Counted from the first letter of the stretch, positions 52,566 to 61,509 are shown. The stretch: 64,000 nucleotides of DNA from an uncultured Candidatus Saccharibacteria bacterium (GCA_948851665.1 CAQOWG010000003.1:17060-81059), one strand, 5' to 3'. The notes: generated from the sequence alone by a model not told the origin. Translations and numbers: made by a program.

Positions 52566-52640
52566 GCGGGTATCGTATAACGGCTATTATGTATCCTTCC
52601 CAAGGATGAGATCAGGGTCCGACTCCCTGTACCCGCACCA
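52566..52640 (+). tRNA. tRNA-Gly(CCC)
   Basis: 75 nt. The acceptor GCGGGTA pairs with TACCCGC, then A and an encoded CCA. The anticodon loop TTCCCAA gives CCC, reading GGG. TATAAT at 52552-52557 lies 8 bases before the mature 5' end, so the precursor has almost no 5' leader. Confidence 0.95.
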
Positions 52641-52672
52641 AAGAAAGATCCTGAATTCTCGGGGTCTTTCTT
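52641..52672 (+). terminator. Hairpin directly behind tRNA-Gly
   Basis: AAGAAAGATCC pairs with GGGGTCTTTCTT (one T-G pair) immediately after CCA, the same layout as behind tRNA-Val. Confidence 0.7.
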
Positions 52673-52686
52673 AGTTTGTTAGGGTC

Positions 52687-53721
52687 TTAGAAGTTGAATT
52701 TTATCTGCTTCTGCCCTTGAGCGGTATCGCGGTAGAAATTATAGCGTGGTTCGGAAAGCTCAAGCGCAAGAGACCAAATTGTGTTTTCGTTATAAACATA
52801 GTACGAAGAGCGCAAAACTCGCCAAAGGTCAGTAAATTGATAGTTCGGGAGCTCTTTGCGAACCATCCAGTCGGCCTCTGCATAACGTAAAAAGGTGTTC
52901 GCGGAAGGGTTTGTCCGTAAAACGGGATCAACCTTGGTATAACCTTGGTCAAGACAGTGATTTGTATGGACAAGATAATCAGCGCCTAGAATGGATTTCG
53001 GGCGAATCACCTTGTAATCCTTAGCGGCATGTTCGACTACAGCAATATCACCAGTTCGATCGGCAATGAGGAAATTTTTGGGCACAGCGACCGGAATCTT
53101 CCGGAAAACACCTAAGGCCTCCTTGGTGGTTTTGCAAGTCTCGGCGATGTAGCGGATAATATGATAGGATGAAAATCCGTATCCCCAATATTTATCACGA
53201 AGTTTCGAAGCAGTGAGGCCAATATAGAGACCTTGTTCGTTGATAGCATCTTCCATATAAAGTTTCCAAGTGCGACGACCATGATGTCGAGGATAAGTAC
53301 CCTCATCAGAGAACGCGAAGTATCGGTTCTTGCCAATGAGGTTGATTTGATAAACTTGGAAATAATCTCGAGCACTGGAATCCCAATCATAGTTACGACC
53401 GACGAACGTCTTGCCGTTTTCATGGATAGCAAAGATGGTACAAGCTTCAGAAACGGCATCGTGCGCAGCAACAACATGACGACGCTGATTGTCGATGGTG
53501 CCAGCGATTTCGTCGTAAAGAATCTCATCTTCTGGTAAATTTACGATTTTTGCGACGGCTTTTGATTCTTCAATAAGCTCAGGCCAAAATTTCTGGTAGA
53601 TTTTGAGTTGTTTGTTCAGGGTACGCCGATTGACGTGCGTATTAAAACTGTGGTTGCGCTCAATAAGTTTCTGCGCTAGGTAAGTACCGAACTCGCTGTA
53701 GCTTCCGGTAAAGGTATTCAT
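52687..53721 (-). CDS. C45-like Ntn amidohydrolase/acyltransferase
   Basis: 344 residues. An N-terminal helical propeptide-like segment precedes the likely nucleophile Cys near residue 92 (AVSEACTIFAIHENGKTFVGRNYDWD), a layout shared by isopenicillin-N acyltransferase-type (C45) and other linear amide hydrolases that mature by self-cleavage. RNYDWD supplies the conserved Arg/Asp. It is the second Ntn amidase within 2.4 kb but not a close copy of the first. Its plus strand is G-rich, opposite to its neighbours, which suggests acquisition or inversion. The substrate is unknown. Confidence 0.72.
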   Translation of the reverse strand: MNTFTGSYSEFGTYLAQKLIERNHSFNTHVNRRTLNKQLKIYQKFWPELIEESKAVAKIVNLPEDEILYDEIAGTIDNQRRHVVAAHDAVSEACTIFAIHENGKTFVGRNYDWDSSARDYFQVYQINLIGKNRYFAFSDEGTYPRHHGRRTWKLYMEDAINEQGLYIGLTASKLRDKYWGYGFSSYHIIRYIAETCKTTKEALGVFRKIPVAVPKNFLIADRTGDIAVVEHAAKDYKVIRPKSILGADYLVHTNHCLDQGYTKVDPVLRTNPSANTFLRYAEADWMVRKELPNYQFTDLWRVLRSSYYVYNENTIWSLALELSEPRYNFYRDTAQGQKQIKFNF

Positions 53722-53729
53722 GCTAACCT

Positions 53730-54677
53730 CTATTTTTTTACGTCTTTACTCTCTGTCATTTCCCGAATAATATACTTCGGCCGTTTCTTTGTCTCTAGGT
53801 ACGCCTTCGCCAAATATTCCCCAATAATCCCCAAGAAGAACAATTGCACTCCACTCACGAACATAATGATACAAACCAAACTCGGCCAACCCGATACTGG
53901 ATCACCAAACAGCAAAGTCTTAACCACAATCACAATAATCAATACAAACGCCACCAAGCAGAACAAAATCCCAAAAAGCGCCGACAGTGTCAGCGGCAAA
54001 GTCGTGAATGCCACAATACCCTCAATTGCATATGCAAACAACTGCCAGAACGACCAATTCGTCTTCCCCGCCACTCGCTCTACATTTTCATAAGAAATCC
54101 ACTTTGTCCTGAACCCCACAAAACTCCACAACCCCTTCGAATACCGATTATATTCCTGGCACTCCACAATCGCATCCACTACCTGCCGCGTCATCAAACG
54201 GTAATCTCGCGCCCCATCCACCATTTCCACCTTGCTCATCTTGTTAATCAACTTATAAAACATTTTCGCAAAGAAACTCCTAAGCGCCGGTTCTCCTTGC
54301 CTAGTTGAACGTCGTGTCGCTACTGAGTCGTAATCCCCCGACTCCAGATATTTCAGCATTTTTGGCAACAACTTCGGCGGATCCTGCAAATCCGCATCCA
54401 TCACCGCCACATAATCCCCTGTTGCGTGCTCTAGACCTGCCAACATCGCTGCTTCTTTACCAAAATTCCGCGAAAAGGTAATATATCGAATACGCTTATC
54501 CTCTTCTATCATCTTTTTCAGATCCGCTAGAGTATCATCAGTACTACCATCATCTACAAACAGCAGTTCAAATTCATATTCTTTCAGCTCTGCCGTCACC
54601 TCATCCACCTCTCTATAAAAAGCTGGTAAAGCCACCGATTCATTATGACAAGGTACTACAATCGTTACTTTTTTCAT
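53730..54677 (-). CDS. Family 2 glycosyltransferase, GtrB/DPM1-like
   Basis: 315 residues. Probably transfers a sugar from a nucleotide donor to polyprenyl phosphate. The GT2 catalytic domain shows VVPCHNESVALPAFY, LLFVDDGSTDDTL and YVAVMDADLQDPP (metal-binding Asp). Two C-terminal spans (LTLSALFGILFCLVAFVLIIVI and LVCIIMFVSGVQLFFLGIIGEYLAKAY) match GtrB. Such enzymes feed sugars to outward-facing glycosylation. Its ATG overlaps the preceding gene's stop (ATGA), linking it to the membrane foldase-like gene. Confidence 0.88.
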   Translation of the reverse strand: MKKVTIVVPCHNESVALPAFYREVDEVTAELKEYEFELLFVDDGSTDDTLADLKKMIEEDKRIRYITFSRNFGKEAAMLAGLEHATGDYVAVMDADLQDPPKLLPKMLKYLESGDYDSVATRRSTRQGEPALRSFFAKMFYKLINKMSKVEMVDGARDYRLMTRQVVDAIVECQEYNRYSKGLWSFVGFRTKWISYENVERVAGKTNWSFWQLFAYAIEGIVAFTTLPLTLSALFGILFCLVAFVLIIVIVVKTLLFGDPVSGWPSLVCIIMFVSGVQLFFLGIIGEYLAKAYLETKKRPKYIIREMTESKDVKK

Positions 54678-55681
54678 GCCTCCTCCTCAGCCCCCACCTC
54701 AATATATTTCCGCACCTTCCCCTCTTTATAAAGATTAGCCAGCATCTCATCAAAAGTTGTAAACTTAATCTTCAATGACATATAGTTCACCTCTGAATCC
54801 GTCTTATCGCTCAACTTTACATAATAATATCCGTCACCATTGCTCGACAAAAATTTTTCGCTCACCTGACCCACTTCCAGCGTCATCGCTTTCGTCGCAC
54901 GCCCACCATCCACATTCATATTATCCACTAAGCGCCCAGTCTCCTCATATTCCACTTTCTCGCCCATTTCCTCCGCCACTTTACGAAGATCATTGTCATT
55001 CGCAGCCAAAAGTTCCTCCACCTTCTCCGCTTTCTCACGCGCCGCTGCATCCACCTCTTGCTCGACTTTCGCTTTCATTAGCGAAAGATACAACATCCTC
55101 CGGTACTCTGACCTATTCATACCAAAATTATCCCTCAAAATCTTCAAGAACCCCGCCTCGCTCCGATCCACACCCCCAACTTTCCGGTGCTCCTCAAAAG
55201 CCACATCAATTTCCTCTTCACTCACCGTCAAGTTCAATTCCTTCCCCAACTTCAGCGCATAAGTATATTTAATTGCCTCCGTCAATGCTGCTTGCTTATA
55301 ACCCTCGCGAACCTGATCGGCATCCTCACTCGTGCCCAACTGTCCACCTTGCTGCTCTGAGGTTTCCAAATTGCTTCGGTAAATCATCAGATAATCACTA
55401 TAACGCACCTGCGCCCCATCCACTTCCGCCACTGGCACTGGTATAATCTGCGTCACCCTATACAGCATATCGCCCGTATCTTGCAATTTATAAAGCATCG
55501 CCCAACCCGCCACCAGCATCAACACAATCGCCACCAGCGCAATCACCACTGTGTCAATTATTACTTTATGCTTAGCATATTGCATTGGATATTTGAATTT
55601 CCGCCCACGAGACAAAACTTCATCACGTCGTTCCTCAACCTTCTCTCGCTCAGTTTTCGGTTTTTTCTTCAAAACTCCCAT
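54674..55681 (-). CDS. Membrane-anchored SurA/peptidyl-prolyl isomerase-like protein
   Basis: 335 residues from the ATG at 55681. A basic N-terminus of about 40 residues and one span (IDTVVIALVAIVLMLVAGWAML) anchor an outer domain with a SurA-N-like helical part (VAEVDGAQVRYSDYLMIYRSN, LTVSEEEIDVAFEEHRK, FGMNRSEYRRML). The rotamase domain typical of PpiD/PrsA looks reduced or diverged. It may be a secretion chaperone. TATAAT is near 55703. An ATG at 55693 lies inside the predicted leader and is less likely. Confidence 0.62.
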   Translation of the reverse strand: MGVLKKKPKTEREKVEERRDEVLSRGRKFKYPMQYAKHKVIIDTVVIALVAIVLMLVAGWAMLYKLQDTGDMLYRVTQIIPVPVAEVDGAQVRYSDYLMIYRSNLETSEQQGGQLGTSEDADQVREGYKQAALTEAIKYTYALKLGKELNLTVSEEEIDVAFEEHRKVGGVDRSEAGFLKILRDNFGMNRSEYRRMLYLSLMKAKVEQEVDAAAREKAEKVEELLAANDNDLRKVAEEMGEKVEYEETGRLVDNMNVDGGRATKAMTLEVGQVSEKFLSSNGDGYYYVKLSDKTDSEVNYMSLKIKFTTFDEMLANLYKEGKVRKYIEVGAEEEA

Positions 55682-55705
55682 ATTCACTACCATTATAACA
55701 CGAAG

Positions 55706-57337
55706 CTATTTCTTCACTACCTTCTTCGTTACGTCAAATCTTTCCATATATTTCCCTAGCATCAATCTTGTCTGTGAATAAAACGCCGCCGCGCTCTGAT
55801 ACACAATTGCCACTACCGGCATCAAAATCCACTGTATCACCATTGAAAACTTGTTCTTTTTCTTCACATGATCCGGTCGCTGAGGCAACATTCCTAGCGA
55901 TACCAGCACTGTAATAATCAGACCTATCGACGCAAAAGTCTGAATCCACCCCACCACATTCGGTAAGTTAAACGCCACTGCTCCCCTCGCACTTGCATTC
56001 ATCAACTTCGGCACCCACCCACCAAATGCCACAATTGGTGCCATATAAGCCAATGTTATATGGCCATCCAAAAGTCTCATGAACTTCGGGAACAGTTGTA
56101 AAAATGGCACTTTGTGCTCTTTGCTAAACAAATACGTCCCCACATACGCCACATCACTCGCCCCATAATCCCATCGTCGAAGCTGCACAAATTGCGCCTT
56201 TAGAGTTTCCCATGTCGACCCCGCAATCACCGCATCTTGATAGATAGGCACCCGAATTGGTACTACCTCGTATTTTCCCTCAAAATAGAATAACGATCGC
56301 CAATATTGGTGCCCATCCTCTACAATCGTCCGTTTACTCCAAAAATCCATCGCTTCAAGCGCTGCGAGCGGCTGCGAGTGCGAAGCAAAGTTTTTCAAAA
56401 GATGTGGTCTCATCGCCGAAATGATATTAAAAAACGAGTTTGACACCGCAATCACTCGCATTGGTGCCGCCGCCTCCCAAATATTATTCGTAAAAATCGA
56501 AATCGGCTGGTAGGCATAGTGCTGTCGATCTGGCCGCACACAAAATTCATAAGTTACGTAATCCAAATATTTTTTACTCATCCGGTTATCGCTATCCAAT
56601 GAAGTCACAATCACATTTTCTTTCCGAAGACGTTTTTTCTCGACATACTGAGCCAAATGTTCCCCTGCATAAGTCAGATTTGGCCCCTTTCCAACAATCT
56701 CTCCCTTCAAGTTGTCCGGATGCTTCACCAAAACAAAATCCTTGAACACCCCCTTAAATTTCTCCTTGAGCTCCCGTGCATTCTGCTCCATCTTTTCTCC
56801 ACCCCGCTCTTCATAACCCAGTACAAAAATAATCCGCTCATTCGGAAAAGTTGTATCACGCACCGCCTCGACCGACGGCACTAACGTCTCCAAACCCTCA
56901 TCATATGCCACCATGATTACCGCGTTATAAATCTCATGTGGTTTTGGCTCACTATTCCCCTCCACCGCCGAGAGTAACCGCAAATTTTGTAAATGCTCCT
57001 GATAATCATAGCTCGTTCGTCGTTCTTCCCGCCGAACCTCATATGCCCGGTGTGGATCCTCCAAATCATTCAAGCGTTCCGCCCAATCCACCTTTCCCGC
57101 TTCCGCCATCACCTTACGCCCTTGCAATATTCGAAACGCCGTCCCTACTGCTTTTACTAACGTAATCGCCACCAGCAACAACAGATACACCGACCCCGCA
57201 ATCGGACTTATCCATGACAAAATAAACAGCAGTGCCACCGCCACGTAGCTCATTAACCCAGGTAAAATCTCAAAAAAACGATAAAGCGGCTTTCGCTTCC
57301 CTAAAGGAATCTCTGGAAAATTTAGACGCGTTGCCAC
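55706..57337 (-). CDS. Membrane glycosyltransferase (GT2), long form
   Basis: 543 residues. Two N-terminal spans (LMSYVAVALLFILSW, VYLLLLVAITLVKAVG) precede a GT2-like domain with NAVIMVAYDEGLETLVPSVEAV, ERIIFVLGYEERGG and TSLDSDNRMSKKYLDY (DSD), and further C-terminal spans. It resembles processive or polyprenyl-linked sugar transferases. The frame is open to 57520, but that part overlaps the upstream membrane protein gene. I chose the GTG at 57337, 3 bases past that gene's stop, with GGGGGAG upstream. Confidence 0.72.
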   Translation of the reverse strand: MATRLNFPEIPLGKRKPLYRFFEILPGLMSYVAVALLFILSWISPIAGSVYLLLLVAITLVKAVGTAFRILQGRKVMAEAGKVDWAERLNDLEDPHRAYEVRREERRTSYDYQEHLQNLRLLSAVEGNSEPKPHEIYNAVIMVAYDEGLETLVPSVEAVRDTTFPNERIIFVLGYEERGGEKMEQNARELKEKFKGVFKDFVLVKHPDNLKGEIVGKGPNLTYAGEHLAQYVEKKRLRKENVIVTSLDSDNRMSKKYLDYVTYEFCVRPDRQHYAYQPISIFTNNIWEAAAPMRVIAVSNSFFNIISAMRPHLLKNFASHSQPLAALEAMDFWSKRTIVEDGHQYWRSLFYFEGKYEVVPIRVPIYQDAVIAGSTWETLKAQFVQLRRWDYGASDVAYVGTYLFSKEHKVPFLQLFPKFMRLLDGHITLAYMAPIVAFGGWVPKLMNASARGAVAFNLPNVVGWIQTFASIGLIITVLVSLGMLPQRPDHVKKKNKFSMVIQWILMPVVAIVYQSAAAFYSQTRLMLGKYMERFDVTKKVVKK

Positions 57338-57339
57338 AA

Positions 57340-57837
57340 CTACCACTCCCCCAATAACCGCATCATCACTAGTACCGTCACTAAAATCAGCAGCATCGTT
57401 GTAATCACTACTATCATCGCCGCATCGCGACCATATTTCCGGTATACCCGCACCGCCAACAAATTGTGTAGAACACCAAAGACCAATGCCAAAATCGGAA
57501 ATGCCAACATATTTAACCAACTATCACGCCTATATCCCCCAGTAATACCAGCAATCTCCCCGTAAACATCCCCATACCCCACAATTACCACTGTATTATG
57601 CGGTCTCAAGGTTGACAAGGAGAACACAAAAAGCAACGCCGCCATCACCACCAGCACTATCATCAAAGTCATCAAGCCCTTCTGACGATGACAAATCTCT
57701 CGCCAGGTCGCTTTCAAACCTTCCGAGTTCTTCTCTCTCTTCTGGGCCTTCGTCGGACGCGCCGTCTTCTCCGAACGTTCCGTCGCCGGACGCACCACCC
57801 CATTCATGGTCCTCTTTTGATTTCTCGCAGTTGTCAT
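57340..57837 (-). CDS. Small membrane protein with basic N-terminus
   Basis: 165 residues, not recognised. A highly basic, Lys/Arg/Thr-rich cytoplasmic start (residues 1-50) is followed by three spans: LMTLMIVLVVMAALLFVFSL, MLAFPILALVFGVLHNLLAV and MIVVITTMLLILVTVLVM. An outer loop between the first two (YGDVYGEIAGITGGYRRDSW) is small. It precedes the long glycosyltransferase gene with 2 bases between and may be its partner. TATAAT lies 9 nt before the ATG. Confidence 0.65.
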   Translation of the reverse strand: MTTARNQKRTMNGVVRPATERSEKTARPTKAQKREKNSEGLKATWREICHRQKGLMTLMIVLVVMAALLFVFSLSTLRPHNTVVIVGYGDVYGEIAGITGGYRRDSWLNMLAFPILALVFGVLHNLLAVRVYRKYGRDAAMIVVITTMLLILVTVLVMMRLLGEW

Positions 57838-57932
57838 TTGTTATATATTATACCGAAACCGCACACATTATTCAAGTTTGAGCACTTTACTTCACTTTCA
57901 GCCTTGTATCACATATCCATTCTTGTACTCTC

Positions 57933-58150
57933 CGCAGCGCAGAGCAATACCGTAGCCACGGAAACTGTTATACTGAGCGTGGACGTAACCAGTACTCGTG
58001 TCCAGGTGGCGCCCGTTAGTAGCAGAGCCAGCAGTGCTAGACCACCAGTCGCCACTCGTCGTACGTGCGTGGAGGTAGCCGTAGGAACGGTAGTAGTAGC
58101 CAGTACGCAGGAACTGGAGAGGCCATTCATTAATACGGTTGTAATTGGGG
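57933..58150 (-). repeat. Silent surface-domain cassette 9
   Basis: The minus-strand reading is NYNRINEWPLQFLRTG, YRSYGYL, RTTSGDWWSSTAGSAT, RHLDTSTG and YGIALRC. The 5' end is truncated at CCCCAATTACAAC with unrelated sequence before it. No start codon is present. It fills the gap between two divergent genes; a TATAAT for the gene at 58237 follows at 58200-58205. Confidence 0.87.
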
Positions 58151-58236
58151 CAATCCCGCTCATGTATATAATAACTCTAGTCAAAAATCAAATTCTGCGC
58201 TATAATACTTCTAAACACGGTGGGCTATTTACAATT

Positions 58237-59982
58237 ATGAAAAAACTCATTATCAGCGGTAGCTCCAAACTTTATGAACGTGCCATCTATTGGCGAGGGT
58301 ATTTCGAAGGCCGCGGTTACGAAGTCATCGACTGGCCCGCTCCAGTTTTCGAAAACAACCCCGACACCAACGAAGATGTCACTGAAGACGGCCCAGTCCC
58401 TGGTTTCTATCCTGGCCAACCACTCACTTCTAATGACCGCGCTTATGCCAAAAGTCTCCTTGGTACCTACAAACGCTTCTGGCGAAATCTCGACCGCGCC
58501 GACGTTCTCTTTGTCATGAACGAAAACCGTCATAATATCACCGGTTACGTCGGCGCCGGCACCTATGCCGAACTCCAGCACGTCATCACCAATAATCTCA
58601 ATCATCACCATCAAACCGAGATTTACCTCCTCCAAATGCCCGATAAGTCACAGGGTTGTTTTGAAGAAATCGGTTTTTGGCTTGAGCAAAATCTCATCAA
58701 GATTTATCGTCCGCCCAAGACCACTCCCACCGTCTGCGACCACGTTATTGAAGAGGAACCAGCTACCCCCACCGTAGAGAAGCCCGAACTTCCCACGCCT
58801 GTTACCTCAGTTAAATCTAGTCTCTTCTCACGCTCTAGTGAAAAATCCATCAATCTCGCCACTTGCAAAGACCGCGCCCTTCGCCCCCTCACCCCTTCCC
58901 TACGTGAGTACCTCAAGATTTTCTCTCCTACTTTCCCTGCTTGGCTTCTCAAATATATCGCCGCCCCCGAGTTCCAACGCCTAAAAGACGTCAGCATGAC
59001 CACCATGGATTACAGCGCCATCGATAACTTCCAGAACTTCGGCTCAGTCTTTACCCACAGCATCGGCGTCGCCCTCATCATCTGGAATTTCACCCACGAC
59101 AAAGTCCAGACTCTCGCTGGTCTCTTCCACGATATCGCCAGCCCCAGCTTTAAGCACGCTGTCGATTATCTCAACGGTGACTCCGAACACCAAGAGTCAA
59201 TCGAATCCCGCACTGGCGAAATCATCCGTAATTCACGCGTCATCACCCGCCAACTCAAAAGAGACGGCATCCTCCCTGGCGAGATCTCCGATTACAAGCT
59301 CTTCCCCATCGCCGATAACGATGTCCCTGGCCTTGCCGCCGACCGCCTCGAATATACTTTTAGTAATGGTTACTTCCTCTTTGACACCTGGAATCTTTCC
59401 GACGTTAAGCGTTTCTATGACAATATCACCATTCTCCGCAACGAAGCCGGTCTCGATGAGCTCGGGTTCAAAGATGCCAAACTTACCGCCGAGTTCACCA
59501 CCCGCAATCTCCTTCTCTGCGAGAAATATCACCGACCCGCCGCTCGCGCCAGCCTCCAGTTTATCGCCGATATATTAAGTTCTATGATCGCCAAGGATCG
59601 CCTCAGCCTAGACGACCTCTACACCATGACTGAACGCGAGGTTATCGACTGGATCCTTAGCTGTGGTGACCACGCCCTCGCCGAAGCCTTCCGCAACTTC
59701 CAGCGCACCACCTCTGCCTATGGCAGTGACAAAGCCAAGAAAGACACTTATACCACCGAAGTCGTCGCCAAAGTTCGCTATATTGACCCCCTCGTCAAAA
59801 CCACCGAGCAAGATGTCGACGGCAATCAAATTGCCCGCCGCATCTCCGAACTTGACGCCGATACTAAATCCGAAATCGAATCCTATCTCGCCACCAAACA
59901 ACCTCGCTTTGTTGGTTTCGACTTCAATTTCACACCCGAGTCCCCCAAATCTGACAAGACTCCCAAATCCGACAAAAACTAA
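58237..59982 (+). CDS. Deoxyribosyltransferase-like plus HD phosphohydrolase protein
   Basis: 581 residues, two domains. Residues 1-160 (KKLIISGSSKLYERAIYW, then VMNENRHNITGYVGAGTYAEL) resemble nucleoside 2-deoxyribosyltransferase/TIR-like nucleotide-binding folds. A Pro-rich linker leads to an HD domain (about 250-500): FTHSIGVALIIW, LAGLFHDIASPSF and later Asp/Glu residues give the HD metal site of nucleotide phosphohydrolases. The combination suggests a nucleotide-cleaving enzyme, possibly signalling or defence; this is inference. The tail has short repeats (KSDKTPKSDKN). The frame is open upstream through cassette 9, but the ATG at 58237 follows a TATAAT. Confidence 0.72.
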   Translation: MKKLIISGSSKLYERAIYWRGYFEGRGYEVIDWPAPVFENNPDTNEDVTEDGPVPGFYPGQPLTSNDRAYAKSLLGTYKRFWRNLDRADVLFVMNENRHNITGYVGAGTYAELQHVITNNLNHHHQTEIYLLQMPDKSQGCFEEIGFWLEQNLIKIYRPPKTTPTVCDHVIEEEPATPTVEKPELPTPVTSVKSSLFSRSSEKSINLATCKDRALRPLTPSLREYLKIFSPTFPAWLLKYIAAPEFQRLKDVSMTTMDYSAIDNFQNFGSVFTHSIGVALIIWNFTHDKVQTLAGLFHDIASPSFKHAVDYLNGDSEHQESIESRTGEIIRNSRVITRQLKRDGILPGEISDYKLFPIADNDVPGLAADRLEYTFSNGYFLFDTWNLSDVKRFYDNITILRNEAGLDELGFKDAKLTAEFTTRNLLLCEKYHRPAARASLQFIADILSSMIAKDRLSLDDLYTMTEREVIDWILSCGDHALAEAFRNFQRTTSAYGSDKAKKDTYTTEVVAKVRYIDPLVKTTEQDVDGNQIARRISELDADTKSEIESYLATKQPRFVGFDFNFTPESPKSDKTPKSDKN

Positions 59983-60012
59983 GGCCTACATCCCACTCGG
60001 TACCCAACCAGC

Positions 60013-60651
60013 CTAGTACTTCGCCGGGCTAAGCCGCAAAAGATAAAACCGCTCCTGGTTCTTCCCCACTTTCCCAACAGTCTCATTATCACGTTTTTTG
60101 ACAATCATAAACCCATTTCGCACCAACCACTGCTCAAAATCCCTGATAATCTCCCGCCGCATCCGCTCATTTTTCACCGCTCCCCTGTTCAACTGATCCA
60201 GCCTCGCCTCAAATTGTGGTTTTAGCATCACTAAAAAATCCGCCTTTTTGCTCACAATCTTTTTCGCGTGCACCAAAATCTTCTTTAGGCTCACAAACGA
60301 CACATCTGCTAGCACCGTTTGAACTTGTAACGCCGTTACAAGTTCACCCGTATTCTTTCCCTGTTTTGTCACCAATTCACCCTCTTTATTCACCCCAATC
60401 ACGTCAAAAAAGTCCATCTTTTCATGCAGTTCCACCCGCGAATCAAATCTCAGCGGCGCTTTCATCTGCCGCGTCCCTTTCTCAATCGCAATCACTCTCT
60501 CCGCCCCACGAACCAAAGCATATTCCGTGAATCCACCCGTCGACGAGCCAATATCTAGTACCGTCTTCCCCCGCAAATCATAAGAAAACGCCTCCACCGC
60601 CCCCTTCAACTTCAGTTCCGCTCGCCCTACAATTTCTTCATTGTCTTTCAT
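60013..60651 (-). CDS. tlyA: TlyA/FtsJ-type rRNA methyltransferase without S4 domain
   Basis: 212 residues. A Rossmann methyltransferase with VLDIGSSTGGFTEYALVRG (SAM motif I), RVIAIEKGTRQM, VLADVSFVSLKKIL and LVMLKPQFEA matches TlyA, which 2'-O-methylates rRNA; the N-terminal S4 RNA-binding domain is missing. The ATG at 60651 is preceded by TATAAT with a 7-nt spacer. Longer readings run into cassette 10. A 25-nt palindrome (60321-60345) is inserted in frame, adding ELVTALQV before the VLADVSF strand. Confidence 0.8.
   Translation of the reverse strand: MKDNEEIVGRAELKLKGAVEAFSYDLRGKTVLDIGSSTGGFTEYALVRGAERVIAIEKGTRQMKAPLRFDSRVELHEKMDFFDVIGVNKEGELVTKQGKNTGELVTALQVQTVLADVSFVSLKKILVHAKKIVSKKADFLVMLKPQFEARLDQLNRGAVKNERMRREIIRDFEQWLVRNGFMIVKKRDNETVGKVGKNQERFYLLRLSPAKY
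60321..60345. repeat. 25-nt palindrome, family P25, copy 2, inside tlyA
   Basis: GAACTTGTAAC, GCC, GTTACAAGTTC form a perfect 11-bp stem with a 3-base loop. It shares 17 identical bases with the palindrome at 19264-19288. It lies in frame within tlyA in a loop before a core strand, where its translation should be tolerated. Confidence 0.7.
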
Positions 60652-60723
60652 TTTCTCTATTATACCCCATAAAATCACCGTTGAAGCATCTTCACCAAAA
60701 AACCAGTCCAAGCTCCTATTCTC

Positions 60724-60942
60724 CGCAGCGCAGAGCAATACCGCCGCCACGGATATAGCTATTCTGGGCGTAGACATGGCTGGTATACGTATCCAGGTCG
60801 CGCCCGCCGGTAGCTGATCTAGCCGTAGCAGACCACCAGAGGCCATTCACCGTACGCCCGCGGAGGTAGCCGTAGGAACGGTCGTAGAGGCCAGTACGCA
60901 GGAACTGGAGAGGCCATTCATTAAGACGGTTGTAGTTGGGGG
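60724..60942 (-). repeat. Silent surface-domain cassette 10
   Basis: The minus-strand reading is NYNRLNEWPLQFLRTG, DRSYGYL, RTVNGLWWSATARSAT, RDLDTYTS and GGIALRCGE, then a stop. The 5' end is truncated only 6 bases after the efp stop, so the cassette lies in the efp 3' region, ahead of tlyA. No start codon is present, and the efp frame does not match the cassette frame. Confidence 0.87.
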
Positions 60943-60948
60943 AAACAA

Positions 60949-61509
60949 TTATTTCTGGCGTTCCCGATAAGCATAGCTCTCGGTATCCACACTTACTACA
61001 TCCCCTTCTTTGATGAACGCTGGTACCTTAATCACCACGCCAGTCTCCAGTGTCGCATCTTTCTGCACCGAGCTTGTCGTGTCACCCTTCACAGCAGTTT
61101 CCGTATAAGTCACCTTCAACCAAATGTTCTTCGGCAATACCAAGTTAATCGCAGTTCCATTATAGAACTGAATTTCCATCTCATCCCCATCCCGCATAAA
61201 ATCTTTGCTATCCCCCACCATATCCGCCGTAAGCTCATATTGTTCAAAACTCTCCGGATCCATGAAGTAGAATTTATCATCATCTCTATAGAGGTACTGG
61301 ACTTTCTTCGTTGTCACCTCTGCTGGCTCAATTTTTTCTTGCCCCTTAAAAGTCTTTGGCAAAAGTGCACCAGTGATCAAATTCTTCACTTTTACGTTCA
61401 CAATCGAACCACCCCGCCCCATGACCTTCTGGGAATACTCAACCACTTTATAAGGTTGCCCATCCAGCGTAATTAGCACATTTTTTTTCAAATCGGTTGG
61501 ACCGTACAT
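60949..61509 (-). CDS. efp: Elongation factor P with Arg at the tip
   Basis: Relieves ribosome stalling at polyproline. 186 residues in three beta domains (KKNVLITLDGQPYKVVEY at the start, IQFYNGTAINLVLP, and a C-terminal VDTESYAYRERQK). The tip loop reads KVMGRGGS, so residue 32 is Arg where E. coli has Lys34 in PGKGQ. Lysylation by EpmA would not be possible; Arg forms are rhamnosylated by EarP in some bacteria, but EarP is not in this window. An AGGAG precedes the ATG. Confidence 0.95.
   Translation of the reverse strand: MYGPTDLKKNVLITLDGQPYKVVEYSQKVMGRGGSIVNVKVKNLITGALLPKTFKGQEKIEPAEVTTKKVQYLYRDDDKFYFMDPESFEQYELTADMVGDSKDFMRDGDEMEIQFYNGTAINLVLPKNIWLKVTYTETAVKGDTTSSVQKDATLETGVVIKVPAFIKEGDVVSVDTESYAYRERQK

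Noticed and set aside
57338..57520. N-terminal extension of the long glycosyltransferase
   Set aside because: It overlaps the upstream membrane protein gene in another frame and has no similarity to glycosyltransferases.
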